A DNA stretch of 43,789 bases from HRBIN16 sp049969495 (GTDB lineage Bacteria; Armatimonadota; HRBIN16): positions 1-43,789 of the forward strand of contig JBMFOT010000026.1 of NCBI GenBank assembly GCA_049969495.1, written 5' to 3'. A program made the position numbers and the translations under genes. This document shows, piece by piece, positions 23,901 to 31,923 of the stretch. Under the pieces are notes generated by a model, which was not told the DNA's origin, searched no databases, and saw only the letters and a program-made list of their open reading frames with translations. How positions within the stretch are numbered: position 1 is the stretch's first letter; every line of letters begins with the position of its first letter.

Positions 23901-25454
23901 ACTCTGACGGTTGCACTGAAAGAACCCCAACTCGGAGGGGTGCGTGCCGAGCGAGTGCTGACCGGTAAAGTTCAACTTTTAGAAGGAAAGATAGACATAT
24001 CGGATGTCACACTGGCACAGCGAGATGGGCAGCTGCGCATCTGGGGAACCCTGCCCTTCCACTGGGAGCCGTTCGGTGTACCCGATGGCGAGCCGTTAGC
24101 TCTGCACGTAGAGGCGGCGCCCCAACCGCTAAGTGCCCTGCTGGCGTATGTGCCCGCTGCGAAGGTGGCAGAGGTGACCGGGCAATGGTCACTCAGGGCA
24201 ACGATCACAGGCACGCGAGCCTCTCCCCATCTTTCCGGAGAGATGCGCGTCGATGCCGATCGATTTCGTGCCGCCCCGATGGCAACCGGACTGCGCGACA
24301 TCCATGCGGTGGTGCAGTTGTCCAGCGACACCGTTCGCCTTGTGGGGTTTTCAGCGGTTGGGGACACACCGCGCGGTGGGCGCATCGTTGGCTCCGGTAC
24401 CGTGCGGTTCGGCGGGGGGCAGCAGGAGCGCATCGACGCCAGCCTGAAGCTGGAGCGGTTCTGGCTGGACGAACGCAACTTGTCGGGGCAGTACGGCGAA
24501 CAGATACGCACCTTTCTGGACGGTGAACTGAAAATCGCAGGTAGCGCGGAAAGCCCGCAGGTAGCAGGGATGATTACCGCCAGCGGGGGAGCGTTTACTC
24601 TACCGGCGAGCTTTCCCGAGCAGAAAGCGGAGCCTCGTGCGCTACCCGTCAACCCGCGCTTCGATAACGTGGTGCTGCGCGTTGGCGAGGGCATGTGGCT
24701 GAACAGCCCCCGTCTTTCCACGCAGGCATCTGGCGACATTGTGCTCAGCGGCACGTTACAGGAGCCGGTGGTACACGGACAACTGGGTCTGGAGCGGGGC
24801 TACGTCTACTTCCCCACCGCGCGTTTCCGTCTGGAGCCGGGGGGCACCATCGCGCTGGACTACCCGGTGCCGGGCGACAACCCGTTCCGCGTCAACGTGA
24901 ACGTGCAGGCAAGCACCAGCCTGAGCATGGCATCGCCAACGGGCGGTGTTCGTCGGTACGGTATCACCGTGCTGGCCAGCGGCGCAATCACCTCTCCAGA
25001 AGGATTGCACACCGAATTTCGCTCCGACCCGCCGGAGCTCTCCACCCAGCAGATCGCGCGCGCGCTCGGCGTGGGCACGCTGGAGGAGCTGCTGACAGGG
25101 CGCAACGTGGAGCAGGTGCTGCAGCGCGAGGTGGTGAACCTGTTTACCTCCGCCTACGTACCCCAGCTCTTTTCACCGCTGGAGCGCGGCATCGAGGAGG
25201 CACTGCAGCTGCGCGAGTTTCGTATCGAGTACGGCAGATACGAACCGGTCACGGTGACTTTGGTGAAACGGCTATGGGACGGTTTCAGTCTGAGTTACTG
25301 GCGAACGGTATCCGCGCAGCAGGACCGATACATTGTCAAGATACTGTACGAGTTACCGGAGTGGACGCGACTGTCGCGTCGCCTTCTGCTGAGCTTCTCG
25401 GTGGACGAGAAGCAGCAATATCTATGGGGCGTAGAAGGAAGTTTCCGCTTCTAG
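20916..25454 (+). CDS. tamB: TamB family translocation/assembly protein (DUF490, AsmA-like)
   Basis: This encodes 1512 residues from a TTG that overlaps the lipA stop by 4 bases. The N-terminus MTRRRSRRY plus a membrane helix (residues about 10-31) is a signal anchor. A very long beta-rich repetitive region with many 'GxxxVxGxxxxP' turns follows, as expected of the beta-taco groove that carries phospholipid between membranes. The C-terminal TamB domain (about 1200-1512) includes VVLRVGEGMWLNSPRL, QEPVVHGQLGLERGYVYF, FRVNVNVQAS and a final WGVEGSFRF. TamB-like proteins link the inner membrane to an Omp85 partner, here probably the BamA encoded downstream. The length exceeds E. coli TamB (about 1260). 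Confidence 0.92.
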   Translation: MTRRRSRRYIAWLVVAAPLVWVCCFCVFYLWQAVPRFQQQAIEAGLAWAQQEWRIPVLVGEISTDLRRGKVTATNLFLGDPTSTQRPLVAAQEVTVSGLFSRQPSIRVTHAVAYVVRLPDGRWNFSPLIPKRRRPPAETFWTLRVTNTTLYFEDRKAHPKLNATLRQVNGEIRYAAGVAAFRFTHEQAEPSFRARVNGWLHNGLLRLRVDASDVPLSKLLAYVRVPSLDPGDASTSGTVWVYTDAQRRIHYSGRVKVQATRARWQLPQTTLSLSNLSGSGEFQTGVAMWQAQANTGSGQVLASGSVQWQPQVAMNLCVEARQIPPSELRPWLHRYAPQVALNAPVDANLTVRGTPSQPYIQGVVSTAQATVQQISIQELKAKVILNTQSALLPDVTVRVAGGNARGQAVLWREREEWRFAAQWRADGVNLARLRPYLPEDVRGTVRGEGLAYGTLQKPTVVANLWGERLAGNLWRSEQAQARIRWTPGTLNVDGAMLEDWTGSAYVSGEVDFARRRLALHVRADEVLLAPWVERLAPKLKHEGDVPFAWVYARGELDGTFHQPVFRGMIEATDLQWRRWSLDYLVARVQASPEGITVESGIIRRPPMEITWQGNLQQPLDAKKAQISVDGVANNVDAQEVLAALREVPDGESPPPIEAIGRVFFHVAGNLRSPTADLTLSVPTAQIQHWSLTNLTGSLRYEDGTLKVAPLSARLGDGVLKVEGERDGEGRLSFRVEGERLPLAQIRPLLPEDAPQGISGEASVRGVLSGTENEPQFRGELLTEGAVWDVLKLSKGYAEIEWRKDELNAHNVYLASPEAEVALRSLRLANAPRAVDAEGMLSISSLEQLSQRALDSAWLHDRVPRLGEVLRELGRITGTATVPFRLWGESESLSVEASPRIEAIEIDGRALGTLQAQVYRDSGGTWRLHNAVLANGEHRLIASGTYTADGQMNLSAEAYNFDLSWFQRWLPQATELRGRLEMATVEASGKSHSPNLTLTVALKEPQLGGVRAERVLTGKVQLLEGKIDISDVTLAQRDGQLRIWGTLPFHWEPFGVPDGEPLALHVEAAPQPLSALLAYVPAAKVAEVTGQWSLRATITGTRASPHLSGEMRVDADRFRAAPMATGLRDIHAVVQLSSDTVRLVGFSAVGDTPRGGRIVGSGTVRFGGGQQERIDASLKLERFWLDERNLSGQYGEQIRTFLDGELKIAGSAESPQVAGMITASGGAFTLPASFPEQKAEPRALPVNPRFDNVVLRVGEGMWLNSPRLSTQASGDIVLSGTLQEPVVHGQLGLERGYVYFPTARFRLEPGGTIALDYPVPGDNPFRVNVNVQASTSLSMASPTGGVRRYGITVLASGAITSPEGLHTEFRSDPPELSTQQIARALGVGTLEELLTGRNVEQVLQREVVNLFTSAYVPQLFSPLERGIEEALQLREFRIEYGRYEPVTVTLVKRLWDGFSLSYWRTVSAQQDRYIVKILYELPEWTRLSRRLLLSFSVDEKQQYLWGVEGSFRF

Positions 25455-25513
25455 AATGAAAGACTACAGCAGCCAGGGCGACGCAGAACACAGAGACTAT
25501 TTACAGGAAAGCC

Positions 25514-26080
25514 ATGGCATTAGATGACGACAAAGAAGAGCGCCGTCGCCGGTTCGCGGAAGTGGTCGATGCGTATTACGCTCGGATTTATAACCTGTTC
25601 TGCCATATTGTGATGGATACGCATCTTGCTGCAGACCTGACGCAGGACACGTTCGTCAAGGCGTATGAGGCGTTCGGGCGGTTTCGCGGCGAGGCAAGCG
25701 TCTATACGTGGCTATATCGGATTGCCATCAACGAATACCGCTCGTACTTGCGACGGCTTCGGCGTGAGCAGGAGTTCATCAGCCGCTCGCTGGACGAGCC
25801 GGTGGAAACAGATGGCGAGAGCCTGTTCACACAGCTGCCAGACCCCGCGCCCTCAGCGCTGCAGATGCTGGAGAAAGAGGAGCTGGTTCAACGGATACGC
25901 CAGGCGGTATACTCTCTGCCCCCGCGCTACCGCGCCTTCGCGATACTGCGCGACCTAGAGGGAATGAGCTACGAGCAAATCGCGGAGGTAACCGGCTTGC
26001 CGCTGGACACGGTGAAAACACGCATTTCGCGCGCACGAGCGATCTTGCGCCGAAAACTGGAGCCTTACTACAGAGGATAA
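25514..26080 (+). CDS. ECF-type RNA polymerase sigma factor
   Basis: This encodes 188 residues with the two-region ECF plan. Region 2 is FAEVVDAYYARIYNLFCHI, then DLTQDTFVKAYEAFGRFRG and WLYRIAINEYRSYLRR. Region 4 is IRQAVYSLPPRYRAFAILRD, then GMSYEQIAEVTGLPLDTVKT and RARAILRRKL. It resembles the RpoE/SigW group. No anti-sigma gene with a zinc-finger HxxxCxxC domain follows; the next gene is bamA. Its position inside the outer-membrane gene set suggests control of envelope genes, but that is inference. It could be regulated by its own transcription. Confidence 0.93.
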   Translation: MALDDDKEERRRRFAEVVDAYYARIYNLFCHIVMDTHLAADLTQDTFVKAYEAFGRFRGEASVYTWLYRIAINEYRSYLRRLRREQEFISRSLDEPVETDGESLFTQLPDPAPSALQMLEKEELVQRIRQAVYSLPPRYRAFAILRDLEGMSYEQIAEVTGLPLDTVKTRISRARAILRRKLEPYYRG

Positions 26081-26114
26081 CGGTTGCATAGAAGGAGGAA
26101 ACGTCGGTTCAATC

Positions 26115-27896
26115 ATGAGAGCATTACGGATAACGTTCGCTATCGCCCTGTGGGCCATCGCGGCTGCTGCCCATGCGCAACGTATCGCTGAGGTGGTAAT
26201 CCGGGGCAACGTCAATGTACCACAGGAAGCCATTCTGGCCAAAATCTCGGCGAAGCCGGGTATGGAATTCGACCAGTCACTGCTCAGTAAAGACCGTGCT
26301 GCGCTGCGCGATATGGGCTTTTTCAGTGAGGTCATCCCGCGCACGGAAACCACCCCGCAGGGCATTCGCATCATCTACGAGGTACAGGAATACCCGCGCA
26401 TCAGTCGGGTGCGTATCACTGGCAACACCGTCTTCCCCACCGACGAGATACTGAAGCTGATGCGAACACAGCCGGGCAGGTTGCTTAACCATAACGACCT
26501 CGCCGCCGACATCGAAGCGATTACCCGACTCTACATGCAAAAAGGCTACCTGGTGAATGTGGACCCCGATACCGTCGGTCCCGACCGCGATGACCCCACC
26601 ATCCTGAACCTGCCTCTCAAAGAGGTCACTGTGGAAGAGGTGAAGGTTACCGGACTGCGAAAGACCCGTAAGCAGGTGGTGCTTCGCGAAATGCGCTATA
26701 CTCGCCCGGGCGCGCTGTACAACCTCGAACAGATTCAGAAAGACCTGCAGCGAGTATACAACACCGAACTGTTTGAAGACATCAGCTATAAGGCGGAAAT
26801 CGGCTCTGACCTGAGCAAGGTCATCGTCACCGTGAACGTGGTGGAGCGACGCACCGGACTGTTTTCCATCGGTGCAGCCTACAACAACCGCCAGCAACTG
26901 GTGGGCTTCCTCGAAATGTACGAGACGAACTTCCGCGGCATGGGGCAAACGCTTGGGGTGCGTCTCGAACGGGGAGGTCCCGCCAACGCCAATAACTACG
27001 AGATAAACTTCGCCGAGCCCTGGCTGGACAGGCGCAATACCTCACTGTCCCTTAGCGTCTTTGACAAAACCCTTTACCGATTCAGTAGAGGGCTGTTTAC
27101 TTCCAACCCGGGCACCATCGGCGACGAGGACCGGTACGATGAACGGCGTCGCGGTGGCATTGTCACCCTCAGTCGCCCGCTATCGGAAACAACCCGAGCC
27201 TACATCGGCTTGCGCACCGAGTCGGTACGGACGAACAACCCGGCGGTGCTGCCCAGCGAAGTGTTCATCAAGCAGGACGGCACGGTGAGCTCTCTATCGT
27301 TGCGCTTGACGCATAACACGCGCGATGTGGACTTCGACCCCGCCTCGGGCGGGTTCGACTCCTTCACCGTGGAGACCGCTCTGGCAGACTTGAAGGACAT
27401 CGGCACGGCTATCTCGGGTGGTTTTGTGGGGAAGGCAAACTTCAACAAGGTCTCGATAGACCTGAGGCGTTACTTCTCCCCGCAAGGACGCAGGCGTGCG
27501 CTTGCCGACAAGCGGCACGTCTTTGCCGTACGGCTGTATGCGGGCAAAGCGTTTGGCAAACTGCCCTTCTTCGAGCAGTTCTTCCTAGGCGGCGCGGAGA
27601 GCCTGCGAGGCTACCCCGAAGACCGCTTCTGGGGGGAGAACGTGGCGTTGCTTAGTGTGGAATACCGTGCCCCGCTGGCGCAGAACCTAGTGGGCGTGTT
27701 GTTTGTGGATGCCGGCGATGCCTGGGGCGGACGCTACGGCACAATTAACGACTTCACTCAGCACTCTGGCTTCAAACCGCAGATAGGCGCGGGCATCGGC
27801 ATCCGGGTGCGCACACCGATCGGGCCACTGCGACTGGACTACGGCTTCGGCAGTGAGGGAGCGCGCACCCATTTCAGCATCGGTAATATATTCTGA
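26115..27896 (+). CDS. bamA: Outer-membrane assembly factor BamA (Omp85)
   Basis: This encodes 593 residues, shorter than E. coli BamA (810), with about three POTRA domains instead of five. The signal peptide ends AAHAQ. The POTRA units show ISRVRITGNTVFPTDEILKL and VEEVKVTGLRKTRKQVVLRE. The barrel begins near residue 245 (GLFSIGAAYNNRQQLVGFLE). The conserved surface loop LGGAESLRGYPEDRFWG contains the R-G-[FY] motif, and the chain ends HFSIGNIF. It inserts barrel proteins into the outer membrane. GAAGGAGGAA precedes it at a slightly long spacing. No bamB-E genes are here; the next two genes (Skp and a lipoprotein) may be its partners. Confidence 0.95.
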   Translation: MRALRITFAIALWAIAAAAHAQRIAEVVIRGNVNVPQEAILAKISAKPGMEFDQSLLSKDRAALRDMGFFSEVIPRTETTPQGIRIIYEVQEYPRISRVRITGNTVFPTDEILKLMRTQPGRLLNHNDLAADIEAITRLYMQKGYLVNVDPDTVGPDRDDPTILNLPLKEVTVEEVKVTGLRKTRKQVVLREMRYTRPGALYNLEQIQKDLQRVYNTELFEDISYKAEIGSDLSKVIVTVNVVERRTGLFSIGAAYNNRQQLVGFLEMYETNFRGMGQTLGVRLERGGPANANNYEINFAEPWLDRRNTSLSLSVFDKTLYRFSRGLFTSNPGTIGDEDRYDERRRGGIVTLSRPLSETTRAYIGLRTESVRTNNPAVLPSEVFIKQDGTVSSLSLRLTHNTRDVDFDPASGGFDSFTVETALADLKDIGTAISGGFVGKANFNKVSIDLRRYFSPQGRRRALADKRHVFAVRLYAGKAFGKLPFFEQFFLGGAESLRGYPEDRFWGENVALLSVEYRAPLAQNLVGVLFVDAGDAWGGRYGTINDFTQHSGFKPQIGAGIGIRVRTPIGPLRLDYGFGSEGARTHFSIGNIF

Positions 27897-27932
27897 GGTA
27901 TCATGAGTGAGAAACACGAGGAGGAATACCCG

Positions 27933-28562
27933 ATGAAACGAACGTTCACCCTGCTGGTAGCGATAGCAGGAATCATCAGCCTGACCGCAGGCGCCTGGGC
28001 ACAGGGGCGCGGTGCCGATGGATTCGGCATGGTAGACCTGAAGCGCGTCGTGGACGAATACGAACAGCGCAAAACACTAGAAAGCCAGCTGCAACAGATG
28101 CGCGACCAGATGCACGCCAAACTACAATGGCGGGCAAACAACCTGCTGCTCGAAGAGGCAGAAATCACCGAGTACGAGAATCTGGCGAGCATTACGAACC
28201 CTACTGACCAGCAGAAGCAACGGATGCAGCAGATTGAGCAGAAATCGCAACAGCTCAACCAGGAGCTGTCCCAGCTGCGCCAGAAGAATCCGCCTTCTGA
28301 ACAGGAAGTGCAGCGTATCAACCAGCTCACCGCCATCGAGAACCGTAACAAAGAAGCCTTGATGCGAATGCAGGACCAGTTCGAGCAGCAGCTGAGCACA
28401 CGACGCGATGAGATGATTAACCAGATGCTGCAAGACATTCGCAAGGCGGTGGCGGCGATTGCGCAGGAAAAGAAGCTGGCAGTGGTGTTCGATAGCACGC
28501 AGGTGCTCTACGCCTCCAACGACATCACCAGCGATGTTATCAAGCGGCTTAACAAGAAGTAG
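27933..28562 (+). CDS. skp: Periplasmic chaperone Skp/OmpH family
   Basis: This encodes 209 residues from the ATG at 27933, 7 bases after GAGGAGG; a Met 10 codons upstream lacks support. The signal peptide ends AGAWAQ. GFGMVDLKRVVDEYEQRKTL is the usual Skp beta strand and start of the long helix. A long Gln/Glu-rich coiled coil (residues about 45-165) follows and the protein ends with the strand LAVVFDSTQVLYASNDIT. Skp trimers hold unfolded outer-membrane proteins between Sec and BAM. The bamA-skp-lpxD order matches many diderms, apart from the inserted lipoprotein gene. Confidence 0.93.
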   Translation: MKRTFTLLVAIAGIISLTAGAWAQGRGADGFGMVDLKRVVDEYEQRKTLESQLQQMRDQMHAKLQWRANNLLLEEAEITEYENLASITNPTDQQKQRMQQIEQKSQQLNQELSQLRQKNPPSEQEVQRINQLTAIENRNKEALMRMQDQFEQQLSTRRDEMINQMLQDIRKAVAAIAQEKKLAVVFDSTQVLYASNDITSDVIKRLNKK

Positions 28563-29565
28563 GCGTTTGGCACCCCTGCTTCTGGCATTGCTAACGGCTG
28601 GGGGATGCCTGAGCGGTTGCGCCCGGAAACCGCCCCAGAGGACGGTCACCGTATACTGGCAGGCATTGCTGGTATACCATCCTCTATGGGATGCACAGAC
28701 ATCCGGGCGCACTCCCCAGCCGACACGCACCGTCGGGGATGAAGCGTTCCCGAAAGAGCTCTCCTTACAAGGCGTCACTCTTCAGCCGATGCAAACTGCC
28801 GAATCGGAGCGCAGGCGACAGCGGGTGATACAGACATCTGCCCAGCAACAACAGGCATTGACTGCTCGTCTGCAACAGATGGAAGCGCGCCTGTTGCAAG
28901 AGGAGTTAGCACAGCTGGCAACAGAGCAGAAAGCGCAAACGGAGCTGGCACGACAGGAAGTGCTTCGCCAGGCGGAGCAAGAGGTGGAAGCGGTGCTGCG
29001 CCAGCACCGGCTACCGCAGGCTGATGCCGAAATCAAGCGACGCATTTTGCAACGACTAGTGCGCATCCGCCCTGACCAGCGTGAGGCGCTGAACACTCGC
29101 CTGCAAGAGGTGGAAGCGGAGCAACAGCATCTCTCCGAAGCACTCCGGCGCAAGCTGACGCGCATCGAGGAGGAATCCATCCGCCATATCCGCGAGCGTG
29201 CAGAAGCCATCGAGCAGGACTATGAACACAAGCGTGAGCAACTGCGAGAGAAGAGCGCAAAGCGCCTGCAGGCGGAACAGCTCCGCGCCAGCGTGCAGGT
29301 ACGCGCCTTCGCCGACATGGGCGATCCCGTTATTTTCCCGCGCACTACCTTTAGCGTGCCGAATAAAGTCACCGGCGGGGGGCAACCGCCTCCCCCACCT
29401 GCAGTACCTCAGCAAGATATTCGCTCCCTGATAGAACAAGATGTCAAGCGGTGGGCGGAAGCGATATGCCGTCGTCACGGCTGGGTACCTGTCTGGCAGG
29501 CGCGCGCAGGCGTGCCCGATGTTACCCCCCAAATCGCCCGGGAGATGCGAGGGAACATCCCATGA
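28534..29565 (+). CDS. Unrecognised coiled-coil lipoprotein between skp and lpxD
   Basis: This encodes 343 residues from an ATG at 28534 inside the skp end. That start gives a positive n-region (TRSRR) before the hydrophobic APLLLALLTAGG; a TTG at 28567 is the alternative. LSGC is a good lipobox with the lipidated Cys at residue 29. After about 70 residues of loop, residues about 105-270 are a charged coiled coil rich in Gln, Glu and Arg (LTARLQQMEARLLQEELAQL and similar). A proline-rich QPPPPPAVPQ linker and a C-terminal helix follow. I do not recognise a family. Skp-like helices plus lipidation suggest a membrane-tethered chaperone or a Bam accessory; that is inference. Its stop overlaps the lpxD start (ATGA). 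Confidence 0.7.
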   Translation: MLSSGLTRSRRLAPLLLALLTAGGCLSGCARKPPQRTVTVYWQALLVYHPLWDAQTSGRTPQPTRTVGDEAFPKELSLQGVTLQPMQTAESERRRQRVIQTSAQQQQALTARLQQMEARLLQEELAQLATEQKAQTELARQEVLRQAEQEVEAVLRQHRLPQADAEIKRRILQRLVRIRPDQREALNTRLQEVEAEQQHLSEALRRKLTRIEEESIRHIRERAEAIEQDYEHKREQLREKSAKRLQAEQLRASVQVRAFADMGDPVIFPRTTFSVPNKVTGGGQPPPPPAVPQQDIRSLIEQDVKRWAEAICRRHGWVPVWQARAGVPDVTPQIAREMRGNIP

Positions 29566-30593
29566 AGATTACCTTACAGGCACTGGCGCAGGAGCTGAAC
29601 GCACAGGTGGAAGGTGATACAAATACCCCAGTCACGGGGGTATCCTCGATAGAGTTCGCACAAGAGGGGGATGTGGTTTTTGCCGAATCGCCGCGCTACC
29701 TGCGCATGGCGGAACGGTGTCCGGCTGCGGCGGTTATCGTATGGCAGGATGCTCCACCCATCGCCAAACCTGTCCTGCGCGTCGAATCGCCCAGGCAAGC
29801 GTTCCTGAAAGCGCTGGAACTGTTCGCCCCCCAGCCTCACCACCCCGAAGGCATTGACCTGAACGCGGTCACCTCTCCAGACGCCGATATTGGGGAGGAT
29901 GTGGCTATCGGTGCAGGATGTGTTATCGAAGCGGGCGCACGGATTGGACGTGGCAGCGTGTTGTATCCGCTGTGCTATATCGGGCGAGATGTGCAAATAG
30001 GCGAGCAGTGTATACTGTACCCGAACGTGACGTTAATGCACGGTGTTAGACTGGGCAACAGGGTGATTGTGCATTCGGGTTCGGTCATCGGCGCAGACGG
30101 TTTTGGTTACGTCACAGTGGACGGTGTACACCGCAAAGTGCCACACATCGGTACGGTGGAGATTGGCGACGATGTGGAGATTGGCGCGAGCGTGTGCGTT
30201 GACCGTGCGAAAACAGGCGTGACCCGTATCGGCTCAGGGACCAAGATTGACAATCTGGTACACATCGGGCATAATGTGCAGATTGGGGAGAATTGCCTGC
30301 TGGTCGCGCAGGTGGGCATTGCGGGCAGCTCTCGGCTGGGTCACCACGTGGTATTAGCAGGACAGGTGGGCGTGGCAGACCACATCACCATCGGCGACGG
30401 CGCCGTTGTTGCCGCGCAATCCGGGGTGGTGGGCAATCTGCGTGGTGGACAGCGCTACTTCGGCACTCCCGCCCGCGAACACAGCAAACAACTGCGCCTC
30501 ATAGCTTATACCAGCCGCCTGCCTGAACTGTTCGATCGGGTGAAGGAGCTAGAGAGGAAACTAGGGCTAACGACGGAGGAAAAGGATGAATAA
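29562..30593 (+). CDS. lpxD: UDP-3-O-acylglucosamine N-acyltransferase LpxD
   Basis: This encodes 343 residues, normal length. The N-terminal uridine-binding domain (TGVSSIEFAQEGDVVFAE) precedes a left-handed beta helix of hexapeptide repeats (GEDVAIGAGCVIEAGARIGR and on). GSVIGADGFGY and NLVHIGHNVQIGEN carry the conserved catalytic His region. The C-terminus is a helical trimer tail. The enzyme adds the second acyl chain, from acyl-ACP, to the glucosamine nitrogen of the lipid A precursor. It is coupled to its neighbours at both ends (4-base overlap before it, 8-base overlap with lpxC). Confidence 0.97.
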   Translation: MKITLQALAQELNAQVEGDTNTPVTGVSSIEFAQEGDVVFAESPRYLRMAERCPAAAVIVWQDAPPIAKPVLRVESPRQAFLKALELFAPQPHHPEGIDLNAVTSPDADIGEDVAIGAGCVIEAGARIGRGSVLYPLCYIGRDVQIGEQCILYPNVTLMHGVRLGNRVIVHSGSVIGADGFGYVTVDGVHRKVPHIGTVEIGDDVEIGASVCVDRAKTGVTRIGSGTKIDNLVHIGHNVQIGENCLLVAQVGIAGSSRLGHHVVLAGQVGVADHITIGDGAVVAAQSGVVGNLRGGQRYFGTPAREHSKQLRLIAYTSRLPELFDRVKELERKLGLTTEEKDE

Positions 30594-31407
30594 ACAGTGT
30601 ACGCTGAGGGAGGCGGTGAGCATCGAAGGCGTTGGCGTGCACACCGGCAAGCAGAGCCGGGTAACGATTCATCCGGCGGGTGAGAACACGGGGATCACCT
30701 TTGACGTGCAGGGACGCTATATCCCTGCGCTGGCGGAGTACGTGGTTTCCACCGACAGATGTACCACCCTCGGCGTGGACGGTGTGCGCGTGATGACGGT
30801 AGAGCATCTGCTCTCTGCGCTGGTAGGTGCCGGGGTAGACAATGCGCGTATCGAGGTGCAGGGTGAAGAGATACCAGTTTTGGACGGCAGCGCCAAGCCC
30901 TGGGTAGAGTGTTTTCAGCGGGTGGGGCTGCGCGAGCAGCGTGCGGAGCGCCAGCGCGTTCGCCTCACCCGCCTGGTATCGGTGATGGCTGGCGACCGCG
31001 GAATATGGGCAATGCCGCATCCCGAGAGGCTGTTGATCAGCACGGTGCACTATGACCATCCGCTGGTGGGCACGCAGGTAGCATGGTTCCATTTGGATAA
31101 AATAGACTATCTGGAGGAGATAGCACCTGCCCGCACCTTCGGCTTCTGGGAGGAGGTGGAAGCATTACTAGCGCGCGGCAAAGCGCTGGGGGGTAATCTG
31201 GATAACGCCCTACTCATTTTCCCTGACCGCTACAGCGCGCCCCTCCGCTTCTCGGACGAAGTGCTTCGGCATAAGGTGCTGGATTTTATCGGTGACCTGG
31301 CGCTAGTGGGTGCGCAGGTGGAGGCGTTATTTGTAGCGGTGAAGCCAAGCCACACCCTGAATACCGCCTTCGCGCTGGCATTAAAACAGACGATACAGGG
31401 GGAGTGA
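30586..31407 (+). CDS. lpxC: UDP-3-O-acyl-N-acetylglucosamine deacetylase LpxC
   Basis: This encodes 273 residues, a little shorter than the E. coli enzyme (305). The start CTLREAVSIEGVGVHTGKQS is typical. Zinc and catalytic features include MTVEHLLSAL (His74), IPVLDGSAKPWVE, ARTFGFWEEVE and the C-terminal LRHKVLDFIGDLAL with the second zinc His and Asp. LpxC performs the committed step of lipid A synthesis. It is separate from FabZ here, not fused as in some Bacteroidetes and Chlorobi. Confidence 0.97.
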   Translation: MNKQCTLREAVSIEGVGVHTGKQSRVTIHPAGENTGITFDVQGRYIPALAEYVVSTDRCTTLGVDGVRVMTVEHLLSALVGAGVDNARIEVQGEEIPVLDGSAKPWVECFQRVGLREQRAERQRVRLTRLVSVMAGDRGIWAMPHPERLLISTVHYDHPLVGTQVAWFHLDKIDYLEEIAPARTFGFWEEVEALLARGKALGGNLDNALLIFPDRYSAPLRFSDEVLRHKVLDFIGDLALVGAQVEALFVAVKPSHTLNTAFALALKQTIQGE

Positions 31408-31410
31408 AAG

Positions 31411-31923
31411 ATGATAGGACCAAATGGCGCACTGGATGTGGAAGCAGTTCGTGAGATACTGCCACACCGCTATCCGTTGCTGCTGGTGGACCGTATTCTG
31501 GAACTGGAGCCCGGTAAGCGGGCAGTAGGGCTGAAAAACGTCACCATCAACGAGGAGTTCTTCAACGGGCATTTTCCGGGGCAAGCCATCATGCCCGGGG
31601 TGTTGGTGGTAGAGGCGATGGCGCAGGTTGGAGGCGTGCTGATGCTCTCCCTGCCGGAACATCGCCATAAACTGGCTTATATCGGCGGCATTGACAAGGT
31701 ACGCTTCCGCAAGCCGGTGGTGCCGGGCGATACGCTCATCACCGAGGTAGAGGTGTTACGCTTTCGCGGCAGCACCGGCAAAGTGCGCGTGGTCGGGCGC
31801 GTAAACGGTCAGGTGGTGGCGGAAGCGGAGATGATTTTCGCGCTGGTGGACCCCAAGAAGAACGGCAGCCGCGCGCAGGAGCAGATGGCAAACTCTACCG
31901 TAGACGAAGGGAATTCTCAGTGA
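31411..31923 (+). CDS. fabZ: 3-hydroxyacyl-ACP dehydratase FabZ
   Basis: This encodes 170 residues, with a short extra C-terminal tail (KKNGSRAQEQMANS) beyond the usual 145-150. The hot-dog fold motifs are ILPHRYPLLLVDRI, NGHFPGQAIMPGVL with catalytic His54, and VEAMAQVGG with Glu68. It removes water from 3-hydroxyacyl-ACP in fatty acid synthesis and so competes with LpxA and LpxD for the same substrate. That explains its usual place between lpxC/lpxD and lpxA. Confidence 0.97.
   Translation: MIGPNGALDVEAVREILPHRYPLLLVDRILELEPGKRAVGLKNVTINEEFFNGHFPGQAIMPGVLVVEAMAQVGGVLMLSLPEHRHKLAYIGGIDKVRFRKPVVPGDTLITEVEVLRFRGSTGKVRVVGRVNGQVVAEAEMIFALVDPKKNGSRAQEQMANSTVDEGNSQ

Noticed and set aside
20916..25454. 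Long antisense frames opposite tamB
   Set aside because: They have no ribosome sites, signal peptides or recognisable motifs and follow from the high GC content.
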